Shown here piece by piece: positions 41,495 through 56,100 of a stretch of 64,000 bases of DNA. The DNA comes from Sipunculus nudus (taxonomy: Eukaryota; Annelida; Sipuncula; Golfingiida; Sipunculidae): the NCBI GenBank assembly GCA_026874595.1, contig CM049308.1, forward strand, positions 51,591,124-51,655,123, written 5' to 3'. Within the stretch, counting starts at the first letter, position 1. Each line of letters starts with the position of its first letter. The notes below the pieces were generated by a model. It did no database searches. It was not told the DNA's origin and saw only the letters and a list, made by a program, of their open reading frames with translations. A program made the translations under genes and the position numbers.

Positions 41495-43157
41495 AGGAAT
41501 ATGCCAACATTCCTGACACTAAACAAGCTTAAACAATTACTGGTACGTTGCAACAGTTTACAGAGGATAATGTAAACCCGGATGATGAATTTCGAGACCT
41601 AGTATTCCATGTTTTTCACTTCCTCTGGTAATTTGAACTAAATCAAAACCAGATACACCCTGCTTTGGTACACTGTATGACAATAGCTGTCATGGCCTTG
41701 TGCAGTTTAGGTATTTCGTGAGGAAATACGAAATGACCCAAAACCCTTTCCAAACAAAATAAATATTTAGCAGGTGTATAGCTTTACATTTGTTAATTTA
41801 ATGCCCTAATAATCGCCCCCGTTGATCAGTGTAGTGCCTATGCACCAAAGTTCTGGAGTTCTGCTGGTAGGAAATATGAGGACAAAATTCAATTGACTGA
41901 ATTTGGAACTTTCACTTAATTTATTGCAATGATGCTGTCTATCCATGATGGCCTTGTCTTTCAATCAACTGGATCACTGTCTGTTTGAAACCGTGTACGT
42001 TTTTAAAAGCAAGCAGGACAAGCATTAAACTGTAATTACTTTACACATCTTGCAGGCCTGTTACACTTTCTTTTAGAGTAATTTTATGTCAATAGGAGTA
42101 TTATTTACACCGGGGATTTTGATTGCTAACCACACTTTCTTATTCCGGCAATTTTCTGCCATCTCTGTTCAATTAGCAGCTTGGCTATTCCAGTTGCAGA
42201 GGAAAGTAGATTATAACATTAATGTCATGGCTACCTTTTCCTACTGATTAATGTGATTAGACTGGAAAGACAAAATTCATGATGTTAATTGTGTTGACAG
42301 TGTTTTTGCTGCCAACTTAGGATGGCGGATCTTGGTCGGTGGCTAAGATGCATTGAGGGTAATAATGGGATCGAGTTTCTGAAAATGGATCGAATGTCCT
42401 AGCAAAGTGGCTGTATGACAGAGGAGGGACTGGATTAATTGCGTGGCTGCGGGCCTGCCTGTCACTTCCTCCTCTAACTTGGCCCTTGCTTCTTAATGCA
42501 TCAAAACCCTTGAATGAAATGGCCAAACTGCTAATATTGGTACACAAACAAACCCTGTCGGAAGGAATAATAATATCAACCGCTGTCACATAAATACTTT
42601 ATTCTATACATGATATATATGTGGGAAATTCTGAAGATAATTGCCAAGAACAGTACAAAAATTCACTTACCCTTACAAGTAAAATCCCTTGCCATCTGTT
42701 ACATCTAGATTTTAACTTAGAAAAAAAAAAGAATAATCAATGGTTACCCGAGGTACTAGATCAGGAGTTGTTTTTGTCATGTATAAATTACCATATATAT
42801 TCTTGTTCATGGGTCACAGGCCCAGGAGATAGGTATAACAGAGAAAAAGGATTGCATAATGTAGTGTACGAATTGATGTCATTTTACCAGACCGATCAGA
42901 GATTTGATCATGATATTTATCAGCTGTTATCTATGTTTGGCATCAGCGGGTAGCATTTTATTCACCCGTCTCTTTGTCTAAAGTGAAAGTGTAAAAATGT
43001 GGTCGGATTTCGTTTAGACAGAACCCACAGGGAAAAAATGTTGAGAGGAGATTATCATGCGTGATAATACAGTCATTTCTATTAACGTATAAATATGTTT
43101 CCTCCCAAGCGAAAAACTTTATAACTAGCTCAATATCTGACAGTTTCACTAAATCAG

Positions 43158-43162
<5 letters not shown>

Positions 43163-43204
<42 letters not shown>

Positions 43205-43230
43205 GTAATATATATATATATGTGTGTGTG
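43163..43230. repeat. (TA)n-(TG)n microsatellite
   Basis: Two (TA)n tracts separated by TGTAA, ending in a short (TG)n. Confidence 0.9.
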
Positions 43231-43757
43231 TCCTATGTTTGTTCTATTCACGTTTTAAAGGTTATTTGTGTTTAGTAAGGACAATGCCCAGGTTAGTTAT
43301 TATTTGTTTGAAATAACTAAAATCCAGAATTTAGCGCATGCGCATAAACCGAAGTATAGATGTCAGGTTTGATTGCAGATTTGGGCTGTGTGTAGGGAAA
43401 TATTTCACCATAACTGATAATCCATATTACGTACCAAAATCCCGCGTCTGTGTCATAGTGGGGACACGATAGTATCAATCTCATTATTTCCTCGTTGTGA
43501 AAAAAAGAGGAAATATTAACTTGATACGGCATGGATTAAGTTCCATGAAGGAAGGTTTTTTTACGCGTATTGTCTCCCACATTCAGGATTCTTCAGATGG
43601 TCCCTGCTCACTAGATAATAAAAGTTCACACACACCTCAGAGCTTGAGTATTGCAATAATTAATACCTAGCAATATAAACACGACATGTAGAGTCTCATT
43701 TAAAAACAGGTGTTTTCCCACCAACCGATTTTAGGTAAAGTTTAAATCATAGAGCTG

Positions 43758-43759
<2 letters not shown>

Positions 43760-43828
<69 letters not shown>
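43760..43828. repeat. (TA)n microsatellite
   Basis: About 34 uninterrupted TA units. Confidence 0.95.
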
Positions 43829-43830
<2 letters not shown>

Positions 43831-44511
43831 CATATACATATGTGTGTATGTGGATATATTTAAATAATCACATCAAAAGCTATTAAAAGAATATACTAAA
43901 GATTTTTTTCATATAAAAGGACTTAAATCTGCTGCTGTCTATAGATAATCCATGTCATCTTTTCAGAAAATACACTTTTTTTCTATTTTGTCCAAGGTTT
44001 TAACGATTAAAATCCCAAACGAAACAGGTGAGGGAGAATGAATATATATAAAATGCGAGCGCAGACGAAGCATCTTCAGATAACCACTATTTACGAGGTT
44101 CAAGTTTCTGTGTGAACGAAGGTGACATTGTAAAAAGGGTAGCTCTCTTGAGCTTTTATTTGGCTAGAGTTTTAACCAGGCAGAGAGACTGCCGTGGACC
44201 AGGATGTAAATTTAGTCTTATCTCTATGTCACGAGCAGCAACAAAACGCCCGACTGTGGTAAAGTTTGGGACAAGTTGGTGCCGACAACAGTCACTAGTG
44301 GCACATGTCGTGTCACCTCATGGCATGGGTCCCGATTCACTGCTCCTGATAAACAAGGCAAAAATCATTTAATTTTATGTAAATATTCATACTATTTCAT
44401 TAATAATGTAGAAAGTCACATTCGGAAAATTTATGTACATTAATTGTGATGTTTTGCATGCCTAGTTTTTCAACATTACAATTTTGGATGAATAATATAT
44501 GAAATGAATAT

Positions 44512-44517
<6 letters not shown>

Positions 44518-44554
<37 letters not shown>
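44518..44554. repeat. (AT)n microsatellite
   Basis: About 18 AT units. Confidence 0.95.
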
Positions 44555-44556
<2 letters not shown>

Positions 44557-47328
44557 AAATTTTATTTGAATTCTAATACGTACATTATTTCCTATAGAGT
44601 AATAGAAATATAGCAGAAATGTGAAACAACTGTACCGAAATTGTCATGTATGTTTGTAAAGAATTTTCAAGCTGTATCCCCTGTAGAAAATTCCTATTTG
44701 GTCTGGGGTGTTTGGTTAAACTAGCATAATGAAGTTCGTGACCATAACTTGTATAAAAAGTATTTGGTTAGACATAACTCCTGTGCTTTGCATTTTTTTC
44801 TACACAGATAAAATAATAATTAAAAACGAGATGATCTCATGCAAAAAACTTAGTCATTGCACAGTAAACCCAGCTCTGATTTAAATTCGTGTGAAGAATA
44901 TTGGAAAAAGAATGAGGGATGGGAGGTTGTGTATACGGTGGGGGTTGTGTGTGACTGCACACAAGTTGACAGCACAGGAAGGGAAGGCTGGCCAGCTCGT
45001 AGTCATTATCACTGCATCAGGCTTACAGGAGTGAGAGGGGGTGCCGGGCTCAGTGCCAGAGATGACGCTATCAGATTACACACGGACCATGAGAAACTGT
45101 CGTTACGGCCACGCACAGGTCAGCCCACTGCCACAAAAGCCGCTTTGTAACACCCCACCCCGGCTCCCGAGCCCCAGCCCATGTCTGATGGCTACACAAT
45201 CCAGGCCAGGATAAATAGCAACTTAATCTAGGGCCGGCCGAAAAAAAAACTCGTCCTGTAACACCATGGCCAATACATAAAGGAACATGTGTTGCTTCCA
45301 TGCCATAAAGTCGCCAACGGCGTAATAACATCCCATTCCTGATTTGATATACATGTATTTATGTTAGACAAAAATATAATTTAAACAGAAATTCTGCCAA
45401 AATCACGATATCCATAATTCTGTGAATTAGACCTCATTTCAAATGTTCAATTATTATTGCACCGTCTGTGTGGACCCGATGATTTTGAGTAGAAAAATCC
45501 CAAATATATGTATTGGTCTTTGCCATTTCTTTAGCACACTTTGTTCAGTGACAGGATAAATGAAGATAATTAAATTATGTTACATAGTAGGAATAAGATA
45601 CCCGGTTCAAGGTTTAGATGTTTGTAAGTTTTGAAGAAGTAAATTGAACAGTACCCACTATCATGATTACAATTACAGTCAGATCCTATAATTAAGATAA
45701 AATGTGTGGTATACTAATACTAAAATCTGTACACCATACCAAATTTTAGCATACTTTGATCAGTAATTATATGCTAGGAATACATACTTGGTATACAAGT
45801 GCAATGCTTAGAAGTTTTTAAAACTTCCTTATGTCGTAACAATAGCATTATCCTTGTTAACCAGGGCTTGTTTTACCCGCGGTTGGTCATTTTATAGGTT
45901 TAAATTTTACAAGGATGCGCTTATGCATCACTATATTATGAAAGTTCAAATATAATTAGGGAAGTTAATAATTATTTCATCAGGGAATAATTTTAATCAG
46001 CTCTTTAAAGTGGCTATATTAATTGGATGCATCATTTGCATGTTTGATTATATATCGTGTATTACATCATTTACTGATAGGTAATGTTTGAAACAGTTTA
46101 TTATACCAGCTCAACAATGTTGTTGCAAAAAATTATTGCGTCATCTGTATAATGTGGTTATAGTGAATTTTGCCATGAATTTTGCTTTGAAATATGGTTG
46201 TAATGAACTATTATATTCGCTTGCAAATTAATACATCAGTTGTAAAGGTGAATGAATTATATTATCATATGTACAGTGATTTTAATAAATTAATACAATG
46301 TACATCAGCTTTCAAGATGGTTGTTAATGTTACATCATTTTTGAAATGTGGTGTTAACAAATTATAACACAAGCAGTACAAGCGGCTTTAAAAAATTAAC
46401 GTTAAAACGTGGTAATAATAAATGAAATGGTTGATTATCAGTAGTTATATTCCACGATGCTTCAACCGGATACGCTAGCACTCACAACACTTGTCATCAC
46501 TATTGGCTTCTTAAGCCTTCATACAGATAAATCTAGAATAACATCAAACAATTATAATAAATATGAATCAGATATAAAGCGATGATCATAAACTTATTTA
46601 TCTGTTGCAAAGATAATGGTCAACATCTCCATTTAATAGGTTATGAGGATGTATAGAAATATTAATAGACGTAATACAATACTTGTAAGGTTATAATAAT
46701 AAAAAAACGTGAAAATTGCTAGTAACACGGAAAGACGTTATTATTAACTGATATACCGATCACATCAGCGTTTACATGAAAATCTTTAGCTGTAAAGAGG
46801 CACTTTTAAACAGAAGTTGCTACAGCAATCAGTATAAGATAAATGTTGAATCAACTGAAACTAAAAAAAGTAAGTTCGGTAAAATAACACATGTATAGCG
46901 TTTGAATTATCATATGTTTGACTCAAGTACAAGTGATAAAAAGTGACTTAGTTTAAATGGTTGTAAAAAAAGAAAAAAACAAGAAACAAGGTTGGAATGA
47001 GAAGTAAATTAATTAAGTGTGATTAATTGTGGCTACTGCAATTATGTTTTCTATACAAAATCTTTAAGGTGAAACGTGTTTTCGATTTGGGAATATTTTA
47101 GCCTTCTCAATGGACGGAACTAAATAAATAGGGCAATACTTTGACAGATAAACAACTAAGTCAAACTCATGTGATTTATAAAAGTATAATTTTTTACAGT
47201 CTTTTTTTTTATTTTTAAGTATAATAAAAATCTTTTCATAATTCCAATATAATTTTCAATCTATATTGTTATATTATACCAGGACCATATTGTGAATAGT
47301 AAACGATAAGTATATTTAATAAATTCAT

Positions 47329-47333
<5 letters not shown>

Positions 47334-47382
<49 letters not shown>
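47334..47382. repeat. (TA)n microsatellite
   Basis: About 24 TA units. Confidence 0.95.
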
Positions 47383-47384
<2 letters not shown>

Positions 47385-48006
47385 GCGTGAATGTAAATAT
47401 CTCATGTAGTGAGTAAAAGATCGAGTTTATAAACATCCATATGGTCTGTATTTTAAAAAGATTTGGTTGACAGATTTTTAAGGTACTATTCTGTCTCCGT
47501 ACCTACATTTGTCCATGGCTGTTACACGGGGAAATTTCTTGAGTGATGCTAGAGTTACATGCAGTTTCAGTTTGATCTTAATTCTGAAGTCGAATTTACT
47601 TCATGACGGCACCGTGAAAGTACTTAGTAAGTGGCCCAGTGTAAGGGCCGGGCGATGTTTATACTGAAGAAGACCGACATTGAAGTACTGCCAGCCGGCT
47701 AAGCCCTCTAGATATAATAATAAGGGTAGCTGCTGGATTTAGGTCAACTGGGACAGCTGGCTGGCCCAGCCCGACAGTCAGGCCACGCAAATTGATCTTA
47801 TGTTTGTGTCAGATTTGAGATGTTAGGTTCAAGCGCATTATACCGATAAATAATAAATTTAGTCTCTAAGCTGTGGTAAATTTGTTATGAAGTCTTTAGG
47901 GTAGTTTAATGTCAGGATTCACGCCATTATTATAAATATTATTCAAAAGCACTGAATAAAAAGTGATAAAAAATACTAAATATTTCTATCGACAAACATT
48001 AGGCTA

Positions 48007-48134
48007 AAGAGATGATTAAAAACGGCATTCAAAAGTAAGTTTTATACATTACGAAAAGGGATTAAGACTTAAGAGATGATTAAAAACGGCATTCAAAAGT
48101 AAGCTTTATACATTACGAAAAGGGATTAAGACTT
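48007..48134. repeat. 64-bp tandem duplication
   Basis: Two adjacent 64-bp copies (48007-48070 and 48071-48134) differ at about one base (AAGT versus AAGC near 48103). The start of a third copy follows. The near-identity points to a recent event. Confidence 0.95.
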
Positions 48135-49661
48135 AAAGAGTTGCTTGGATAAAAATATTTGAGATCACACTTAGAGAGTCATTATTAAATAAATGTAATG
48201 TTATCATGTCAACTCACAGCAAATGCTAAATGCTGTGCGCAGTCCACATGAAAAAAAAAGAATTTAAAGGTTCAGCTCTCCCTATTTTCTGCGGTAGGAA
48301 ATTCAACATCCCAGCATGATGGAAACTTGGAAAGACTTATGAAGTTTTAATAACCGGGACCTTTAGGGTCAATGAATTTGAGATCTCAGATTTCTGTTTA
48401 CAAACTGGTTTACCCTATTTTTTTTTTTTTTTTGTGGAAAAATGCATGGTGGCTGGAACTGTCTGAATCCTGGCACGTTTTTATGCATTTTTCCATCTAA
48501 GCTGTGTTGTTTGCAACCTACAGCACAACCAATCAGTATTCATGAATACGTCAAACATAAATGCTAACAATACAAAGATAGTCTTGATGAGTGACACAAG
48601 CATCCCACTCAACGTCCCTATAATAGAATGTGACCACATGTTTGTTAATTAATCTTGCCATGTCAGCGTGCAAGTGTCAGAATTCTCGGTGGGAGAGGGG
48701 TCATGCGCTTGTATTTACATATATGCCGTATCGGTTCTGGTGGTACAGGGAACAGCAGTGAATAGTAATAGGATTTCATCCCCCGCCATGCCATCAATTT
48801 ATTCCACGTGTGCCACATTACAAAACTAATCTCTGTTGCACAACCCTGAGTGAGATAAGGGGCACGTTGAATACATTAAGTCATTGTAGTCGTGATAAGG
48901 GGCTTTTAAATTTCATTTCCGTTCTGAGTCGTGTTTAAATGCTGTTCCATTCAGCTGTCATTTAGCTGGTCCACATGTTGGTGTTATATAACCTTATTGG
49001 CAGTACATTAGTTTCAGAAGACCTGGTTTATTTGTAAATTATCTCACTTCATGGAAACACACAGCGCCCGCACATCATAAAGCAATTTGCTTTTGGTGGC
49101 GGGGGGTAAAAATAAAACATGTTGTTGTACCCTTTGCGATTATTTCGTAGTACTTATCCTGTGCTGTAAGAAACAGTTGTACGCGTTAAAGAGGGTCGAA
49201 TACAAACACTTACTTATCGAAACAGATATGACGAACATTGCTGAACATGTTGCTGATATTTTGCACTCTGCCGATGACTTAGCAGAAAGTGAAGACTTTG
49301 TTTTACTTTCAGACGATAGTAAAATATAAATAAACAATCTAACTGCACCGGAAGTCTTGTTTAAGCCGATAACCCTGTGAAATGTTAATTGATAAGGGCT
49401 ACCTACTAATGACGTAATTGTGACAGTTTCCTTCAATAACAGCAAACAACCTTACACTAGCAATGTTAGAAGCACAGTTAGATGGTGTGTGCAATGGAAC
49501 TGATATATATTGGGATATTTTTGGCAATACAGAATACATATCGTAATACCAGAAGTTTCGAGCTTGAAACATCACTGTTAAAGTTAATATTTTGTTCATT
49601 CTTGATGCTGTCGATGGAAAGTCTACCAGCGAAATTAACAACCTTAATTTTTGTTTTACAG

Positions 49662-49977
49662 AGAGGGTCCCGGCGATGGTCCTGGGATACTCGGAGCGTC
49701 ACCAGAGGGCGCTTTGGAACCCAAATCGGAACCTCCGGAATCTCCCGACATGAACGGCCAGACAAAGCTGGACGATGACAGCGGGCACAGCTTGTTTCCG
49801 GAACTACAAAAACCGTCCCCACTGCCGCCTAATAGCATGTTGCCCAACTTCGCCACGCAGTCTCTTCCTGGTCAGACCAACCCTCCTCAGCTGAATCCGA
49901 TGAACGGTTCGGGTGACACGCATGGGGACCACCACGGAGACCTTGGGGGCATAATACCCGACTACCAAACGTTATGA
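49662..49977 (+). CDS. six1/2: Six1/2 C-terminal coding exon
   Basis: The acceptor TTGTTTTACAG is followed by A, which completes the Arg codon begun at 40207. The frame then runs 104 residues to TGA at 49975-49977. The tail is rich in Pro, Gly, Ser, Asn and Asp (PGDGPG, LEPKSEPPESPD, DDDSGH, PSPLPPNSMLPNF, HGDHHGDLGG) with no folded domain, as is usual for the fast-evolving activation tails of Six1/2 proteins. It shows no clear match to the vertebrate SIX1 tail beyond composition. With the core exon this gives a 311-residue protein from the ATG at 39588, or 368 residues with both upstream exons; human SIX1 has 284. A CTCF-like motif lies inside the coding sequence at 49699-49712. Confidence 0.93.
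49699..49712 (+). promoter_or_regulatory. CTCF-like motif within a coding exon
   Basis: TCACCAGAGGGCGC matches the 14-base consensus CCASYAGRKGGCRS at 13 positions. It encodes part of the Six1/2 tail. It may be coincidence in GC-rich coding DNA. Confidence 0.4.
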
Positions 49978-50135
49978 AACAACCCTGGCCTCCTCGCTAT
50001 CTGACGTAGATCGGACTAACATGGGCCCCGGAAGTACTTGGCCGGAAGGCGGGTGTGCGCATGTGCGTGGAGGTCGGTATCACCAAGTGGTACCAGAGAA
50101 ACTTCAATAAAAAACTAACGGCCTGTTTATTCTTT
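49978..50135 (+). terminator. six1/2: Six1/2 3' UTR and polyadenylation signal
   Basis: AATAAA at 50106-50111 lies 129 nt after the stop codon and is followed by a T-rich stretch (TGTTTATTCTTTC). It is the first canonical signal after the stop. A longer 3' UTR using later sites cannot be excluded. Confidence 0.65.
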
Positions 50136-53100
50136 CATGGACGTATTAACTTTTTTATGGGAGCCCACTGACACAGTGCCACAGACGTTATGGCAAGTTT
50201 GGTGAAGTTCCATAAAGACGTCATGGTCGGAGCTCGACAAAATGTGCCATCCCTTTTAACAGCTCAGTATTTGTGTAAAGCGAACTTTATGTTGTAAAGT
50301 TAAGGAGTAGCATTGAGTCTACATTAGAACTCTTGATAAGTGCCGGAGGGCGTCCTGCGCGCCATTTTCGGTCATGATGTGGCAGGAAGTTCAAGATGTC
50401 CAAAGAAAACAAAAATCTTCGGATGAAAAGAAAACAAAACTCTTCGCCTGACACGTGTGTTGCTTCATGATTCTTGGCTGGGAACAGAATCGCAGCAACA
50501 TGTATTTGAGTGCACACATAACATATAGTTTTGTAGCTGTCGGTCGAACAGACGAGCTAAGAGGCTGTGCCTGGGGCCGACAGGGCTGTGGCCGCTCAGT
50601 AGTGCTGTTAGGTTCCACAGTACATGCTGAGGCCGGGGGAACAGCGTAGAGGTCGGCCGCCGAATATAAATAGTCGACAGGGCGTCTGTTTTGCTGGCCT
50701 ACAGAATGGCAGGCAGCTCTGCTCAGTTGGCCCTGTTTCTTATTTAATGGGAGACATCTGGGTGAGAGAGAGTGAATACACAGTGAAGTCGGTACGGTAA
50801 TTATATTGAAGTCGGTCAGAGACATGAGAGCTTAAGAAGCGCCGGGACCTTGGATGTGCTCGGCTATATAAACACATTACTAGTCATTTTTCCTGTTTAT
50901 GAGTACCTAACCACACTCGTTTATTCCATTGTTCAGATTGATGCACGCTGTAGCTTTAGATGGTAAACCCTCCCCACTGGTAGGGCAGCCAGTATCAATT
51001 GAGTTAAGGCCAGGGAAAGCCGTTAAACTTCTGTTAATGGAGTCGTGTTTGCATTTTGATATACTGTAAATGTAGGGAGTTTCATGTTCATGTTCAGATT
51101 CGGCTTTTATCATTCATGTACAAAAGCTTACATTTTTTGTGAATTATGTTGTCAAAAGTGATTTAAATACGTCAGGTATAGCATGAATTTCTTGCTGATA
51201 AGGTTTTAGAATAACCATCCATTGAAAGGTGGAAATACAAACTTAAGTGTTTAAAATAAGTTGAAATGCTTCTCAGCAAGTCAATTTGTCCATTGTGGTG
51301 AGTGAAATGTGCAGATGTCTAAAGATATGTAAATACTCCAGAGTACTAAGTATGAAATAAATGTATCGACTATTGACATTAATGATGTTTTGGCTTTTGC
51401 GTAAAATAGTTTTGGTGTAGTGTATGCTGTGGGTGGATCACGAATTGAACCGGTATAAAAGCGTGTCTATCTGGGCAAGGTGGAGCCCTGTGTGTCCGTA
51501 TGTGTGTGGTCCCCGCCCAGTGGTGGTAATCAAACAAGGGAAAACGAGAGTAGCTTTATTTACCTCAAGTGGGGCTGTTCATAATAACACTGATGACTAG
51601 CTTAATAAGATAATGGCCCGACTCATCCCCAGGTAACCGACTACCCTCACACCCCTGTCGTGAAGCCAGGGTCATCTTTAGTCACCAGGTAAAGATGTGG
51701 TCACGTGGTAAAGAGTTAAGTATTTGCAAATTGGACTAGTAAGGATAGCTTGTCAAACTTCAACACGGTGGCCTAAGCAAATATGTACCAACGTTTAGCG
51801 ACATCACCTCTTAACAAAAGAACTGTCATGTGCTCTACAAACCTATGTGTGTCTGACTAACAGTAAGCCCCCATAGAGGAGGACAGACCCAAACCAGCTG
51901 CTCCATATGCAAACAGTGCTAGTTCAATAGACTCGCGTTCAAACCGGCCCAGGGGATAATATGTCCTAATTTTTGACATAAATAATAAATAGACAAAGTT
52001 GTGAAATTTGAGCTGGCCTCACGGCTCTGCCTAAACGCCCAGAGACACGGGCGGCCGACATATGTACACGGTCACTAGAGCAAAACCGCTATTTAACGAC
52101 TGTCATAAATTCTTCATAGTTGTCAATGTGACACTTTGTGTATACCGGCACTATTCTAACCACTCCGTTAACAAGGTGTATGTGTCAGGTAGAACGACTT
52201 AGGTATGAACTATATACTTTACAACATTCACTCGTCATTATGACAAAGAGCTCACAAAAGCAATGTGTGTGGGGTGCCGCCGCCTCGCCATCAAGACAGG
52301 TGGTCTCGACACAGTACTGAAAAAAAGCAATATATACTTCCACACGTTGTATAGTCACAAAATCATAATGTTTGATTTAAACCAACCAGGGTTTTCGGTG
52401 GACAATGTTCATTGTTCCCGACTAAGACGAGTTGTCCTTTTTGTGATTTATTGCTGTCAGCTTGCCACGTTTCTGATTCCGATTTATCATCGTCATTTCA
52501 TAACACAATCTGCTTTTATATTAAACAACATAAAAACAATTTTACTCTAACGAGTGGCAGCAGCTTCTTCCAGAAAAAGCGTATCTGACAATACTTACAT
52601 TTATTAGCAAATATTTTTGCTTTGGGAATTGAGTTCATTTGTAAAGTTAATATAATGGTAAAATGTATTTTATTAGTATTTGTATATATTTTATAAACTA
52701 CATTGAATAAGTATGAAATCTTATAAAAACTTGCTGAATTTTGACCAATTAAATTTCACTAACGATTACATTTTCTAGTTATTTTCGTAATCACTACGTA
52801 TGAACACAATGAGATAATGATAATTTTCACATAATAAAAATAATGCGGAATATCCTTATTTGTGATGATTGTTTAAGCTGAAAAACATGCTACACATATG
52901 TGAATGATGGTTGTGTTACTTTTGAATTGATTGAAATTTGAATGATTGTACAGGGCAAACACACAAACACTGATAGCCTTGCTACTGCAAACACCAGTGA
53001 TCAAAAGTCAAATCTGAACGTTTTATTTTACTTGGGTTAGAAAGTTTTCAGTTTAATAGGATGGGTTTTCACATTTTAAGTTAATTTTGTCTACTGCGTT

Positions 53101-56100
53101 TTCTGCTTATTAATGGAATATCACCATGAGCACGGAAAGCAAATTGACAGCAGATGCCTCTTCCTTGCTACAAACTAAATGATAAATTTGATTAAACATT
53201 CCCAACTCTGACCTTAATAACCCAGTTCACACTAAAATAAGACAAGTTTTATGATTGTCTGGTATTTAAATATTTTTCTGTACTTTTTTCCTCTACGAGT
53301 TTCACATTTTATGTGATTTGTAAACCATTATTTTACAAATAATATTTTCACGCTTAATCATTCAATTAAATTACCATCAATATTTTAATTTCTGAGAAGC
53401 TGGAACCTGTTTCTATCAGCAATATAGTTTATGGTAAAATATGAAACGTCTTAGACTTTTGCGAAATTTTGCTTACAGTGAAATGATGTTCCTTGATATT
53501 TATAGGCAACATTACATGCACCTATGACCGTTACTGATTCTGTTGTTGTCACAGGCACTGACTTGCTCACAGTATGAATTTGTATCTTGTTGTAATTTGC
53601 GTTTGAACGGAGGAAGGAAATTCATGACTCGGTCAATATTGCAAATACATAATCCGCCTCACAGAGAATACTGCAAGCATTTTTTTTTTGCCAAGTATCC
53701 TCATGAATTGTGGCTGTTTTTCACCCTTCATGGACAGAATGTCTTCGTGAACAAATCATGGATCCGCCCCTGTCCTAGAGTAACTTAACTGTGTTCCATT
53801 GACATATTATAACTGGACCCAGACATACAAAGCAAACAACCCAAATAAATTATGGTGAACATGTTTTTTTAGTAATTATTAATGTTTGTATAATAATAAC
53901 TATTAATGTTAGTTGTTTAATTAATTCATCATTTATACATGCTTCATCATAATTATCTTACCACAACTATAATCATCTTTTGTGTTATTTAAATCCATAC
54001 ATAAGTATGTGCAAAAACTTTAGTTAGAATGTAGTTTGGGTATTATTGGTTGAAAGCACTGCCGGTTAAAGCATAAATTAAGTTTACAGAAAGATAACTG
54101 ATTCTATATATTAGGGCACTATGCACTTTCCTGTTAATCTTTAAGGGTAGAGAGAGAGATACATTTTGCATATAAGTAATTAACTGCCTAATTAAATTCA
54201 AGATGATAATGCCATTAAGTGCTAAAATTGGTTGGACTGTAATTATCAATACATGCATTTATATTTTTTTTAATTAAAAGTTAATATTTTAGTGGACTTA
54301 AACTCGGCTTCTGGATAAAATTATTATTTTGTTAAAAAAAAACAGCCCAGTTGTATCATTACGTTGAATGTTTTAGACATTCTTTGTCGCAGACAAACGC
54401 AGATATATATAAAATAAACAATAAAACCTGACAGCTCTTCTCCCCGTAAAACAACACCACCTGGCAATGATGGGGCGAATCAAAAAGTGTTGTTAAATAA
54501 TATCCACCTGCATGTAATAAACACGAGTGCCACCTAAACCTTTCTGGTTCATTACACCGACAAGATTCCACCCAACAAACCCCTCACCCGTGGTTTAATT
54601 GACTTCGTGCTGCTCCATTAGGCAATGACCAGACCCTCAGGGTGTCAAACACCTTGTTATATTTAACAATGTTTTACGGGCTTGTGGTTTCCAGTTTTGC
54701 TTTGCTCCTGCGGACATTAGCCACTTATCCAGCCTTTAAGTAGGCGACATCTAGTGTTTTACTGGGATGAAGTTATAGAAGGTTTTCAAGTAGGGAATGC
54801 GGCACTGAATGCATTTCCTTCGTTGGTTCGTAATGGCAAAGTGAGCGTCGTCAATCGGCGTAAGTAGCCTTCTACAGAGACACAAAAAGGCCTCTTCGAC
54901 ATGCTGTGAACGAATTTACCGTATTGTAAAGCAACAAAGCTTGCACCAATTTAGCAGCCACTCTATCAGAGTCTGTGAACACTTGAGTAACGCTTCCTAG
55001 CCAACAATATGTTCCGCTAATCACCCCGGTGAGAAGGCGAGGACATCGTGGAGCGAGGTACAAAAGATCTCCTCAGGAAGTCTTCAAGCTGGAACTGTGA
55101 CGCGCATACAGGCCCAAACTGAACAGCGAACTGGCGCAATTATATTCGAGCACCTGCCATTTTACCTAAGCAAGCTTCTCACATATCTGTAGAGTCAAGT
55201 CAATGCTCAACATTAACTTTATGCCCCTAGGTGGGATAGATGAAGTAAGAAACAATCGAGTTTGGCTGCATTTGACCTGTCCTTCTGTGGAAGTGCAGGG
55301 ATCCGTAAGATGGTTGATCTGTACAGTTAATATGAGGGGTTCCTATATAATGCCTGGATCGTGGGAGCTAGCCCTCAGACGCTTCAACTCGTGACAACAG
55401 AAAATAACGTCTGTTGTCGCTTCCAAATGGTTCTCCTGCACATTCATTAAATGCGTTAATTCAGGTGACAATGCGTTACTGACGAAATTTGCCAAACCAT
55501 TTCAAATGGTACCTTATCAATGGCACCAAATTACTCCCCTAGAAAACAAATAATAATATATAAATATTGAATTTTAATCATGTAAAGACTTCATGACATG
55601 TAACGATAGATTCTTGTAGATTTGTTATGTTCATGCGTTTTCAACACACATACAAGTAGTACCATACCATACAAAGCAATAACAACAATCATACCACTGC
55701 CAGTAAGAGGAATAACACTACACATTGCCTAAAAATGATATTTCCTCGTTTATGGAGAGTCATTTGACCTCTTAAATTGATTCCCGTAATCATATCCGCG
55801 TGGCTCTCTTTAGTATATTAATAACCGGGTTATCTTAATGTAAAAAGTAATGAAAATATTTCAGCACATACTATTTAATAAGCACTTGTGCATTTATACA
55901 AGTACATTTGCACAAACGGAGTTTTATTGATAAAGATTGCGAATTTACAGCAATCGTGTTGTTCATTCAGACTTTGGTCCATGTACTGTCCAAAAACCTT
56001 ATTATACGCTTAATATGAGGTTGACAAATAGCATTAATATCCGAGTATTATTGCAGTAAAACAATCAAACATTCTGACCAGCATATTGAAATAACGTTAA

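Noticed and set aside
49170-49329. Alternative terminal exon of Six1/2
   Set aside because: The possible acceptors at 49159, 49175 and about 49225 all give early stops in the phase left by the donor at 40207.
50391-50825. 144-residue - strand frame after the gene
   Set aside because: No domain or similarity recognised; the length is compatible with chance in this moderate-GC stretch.
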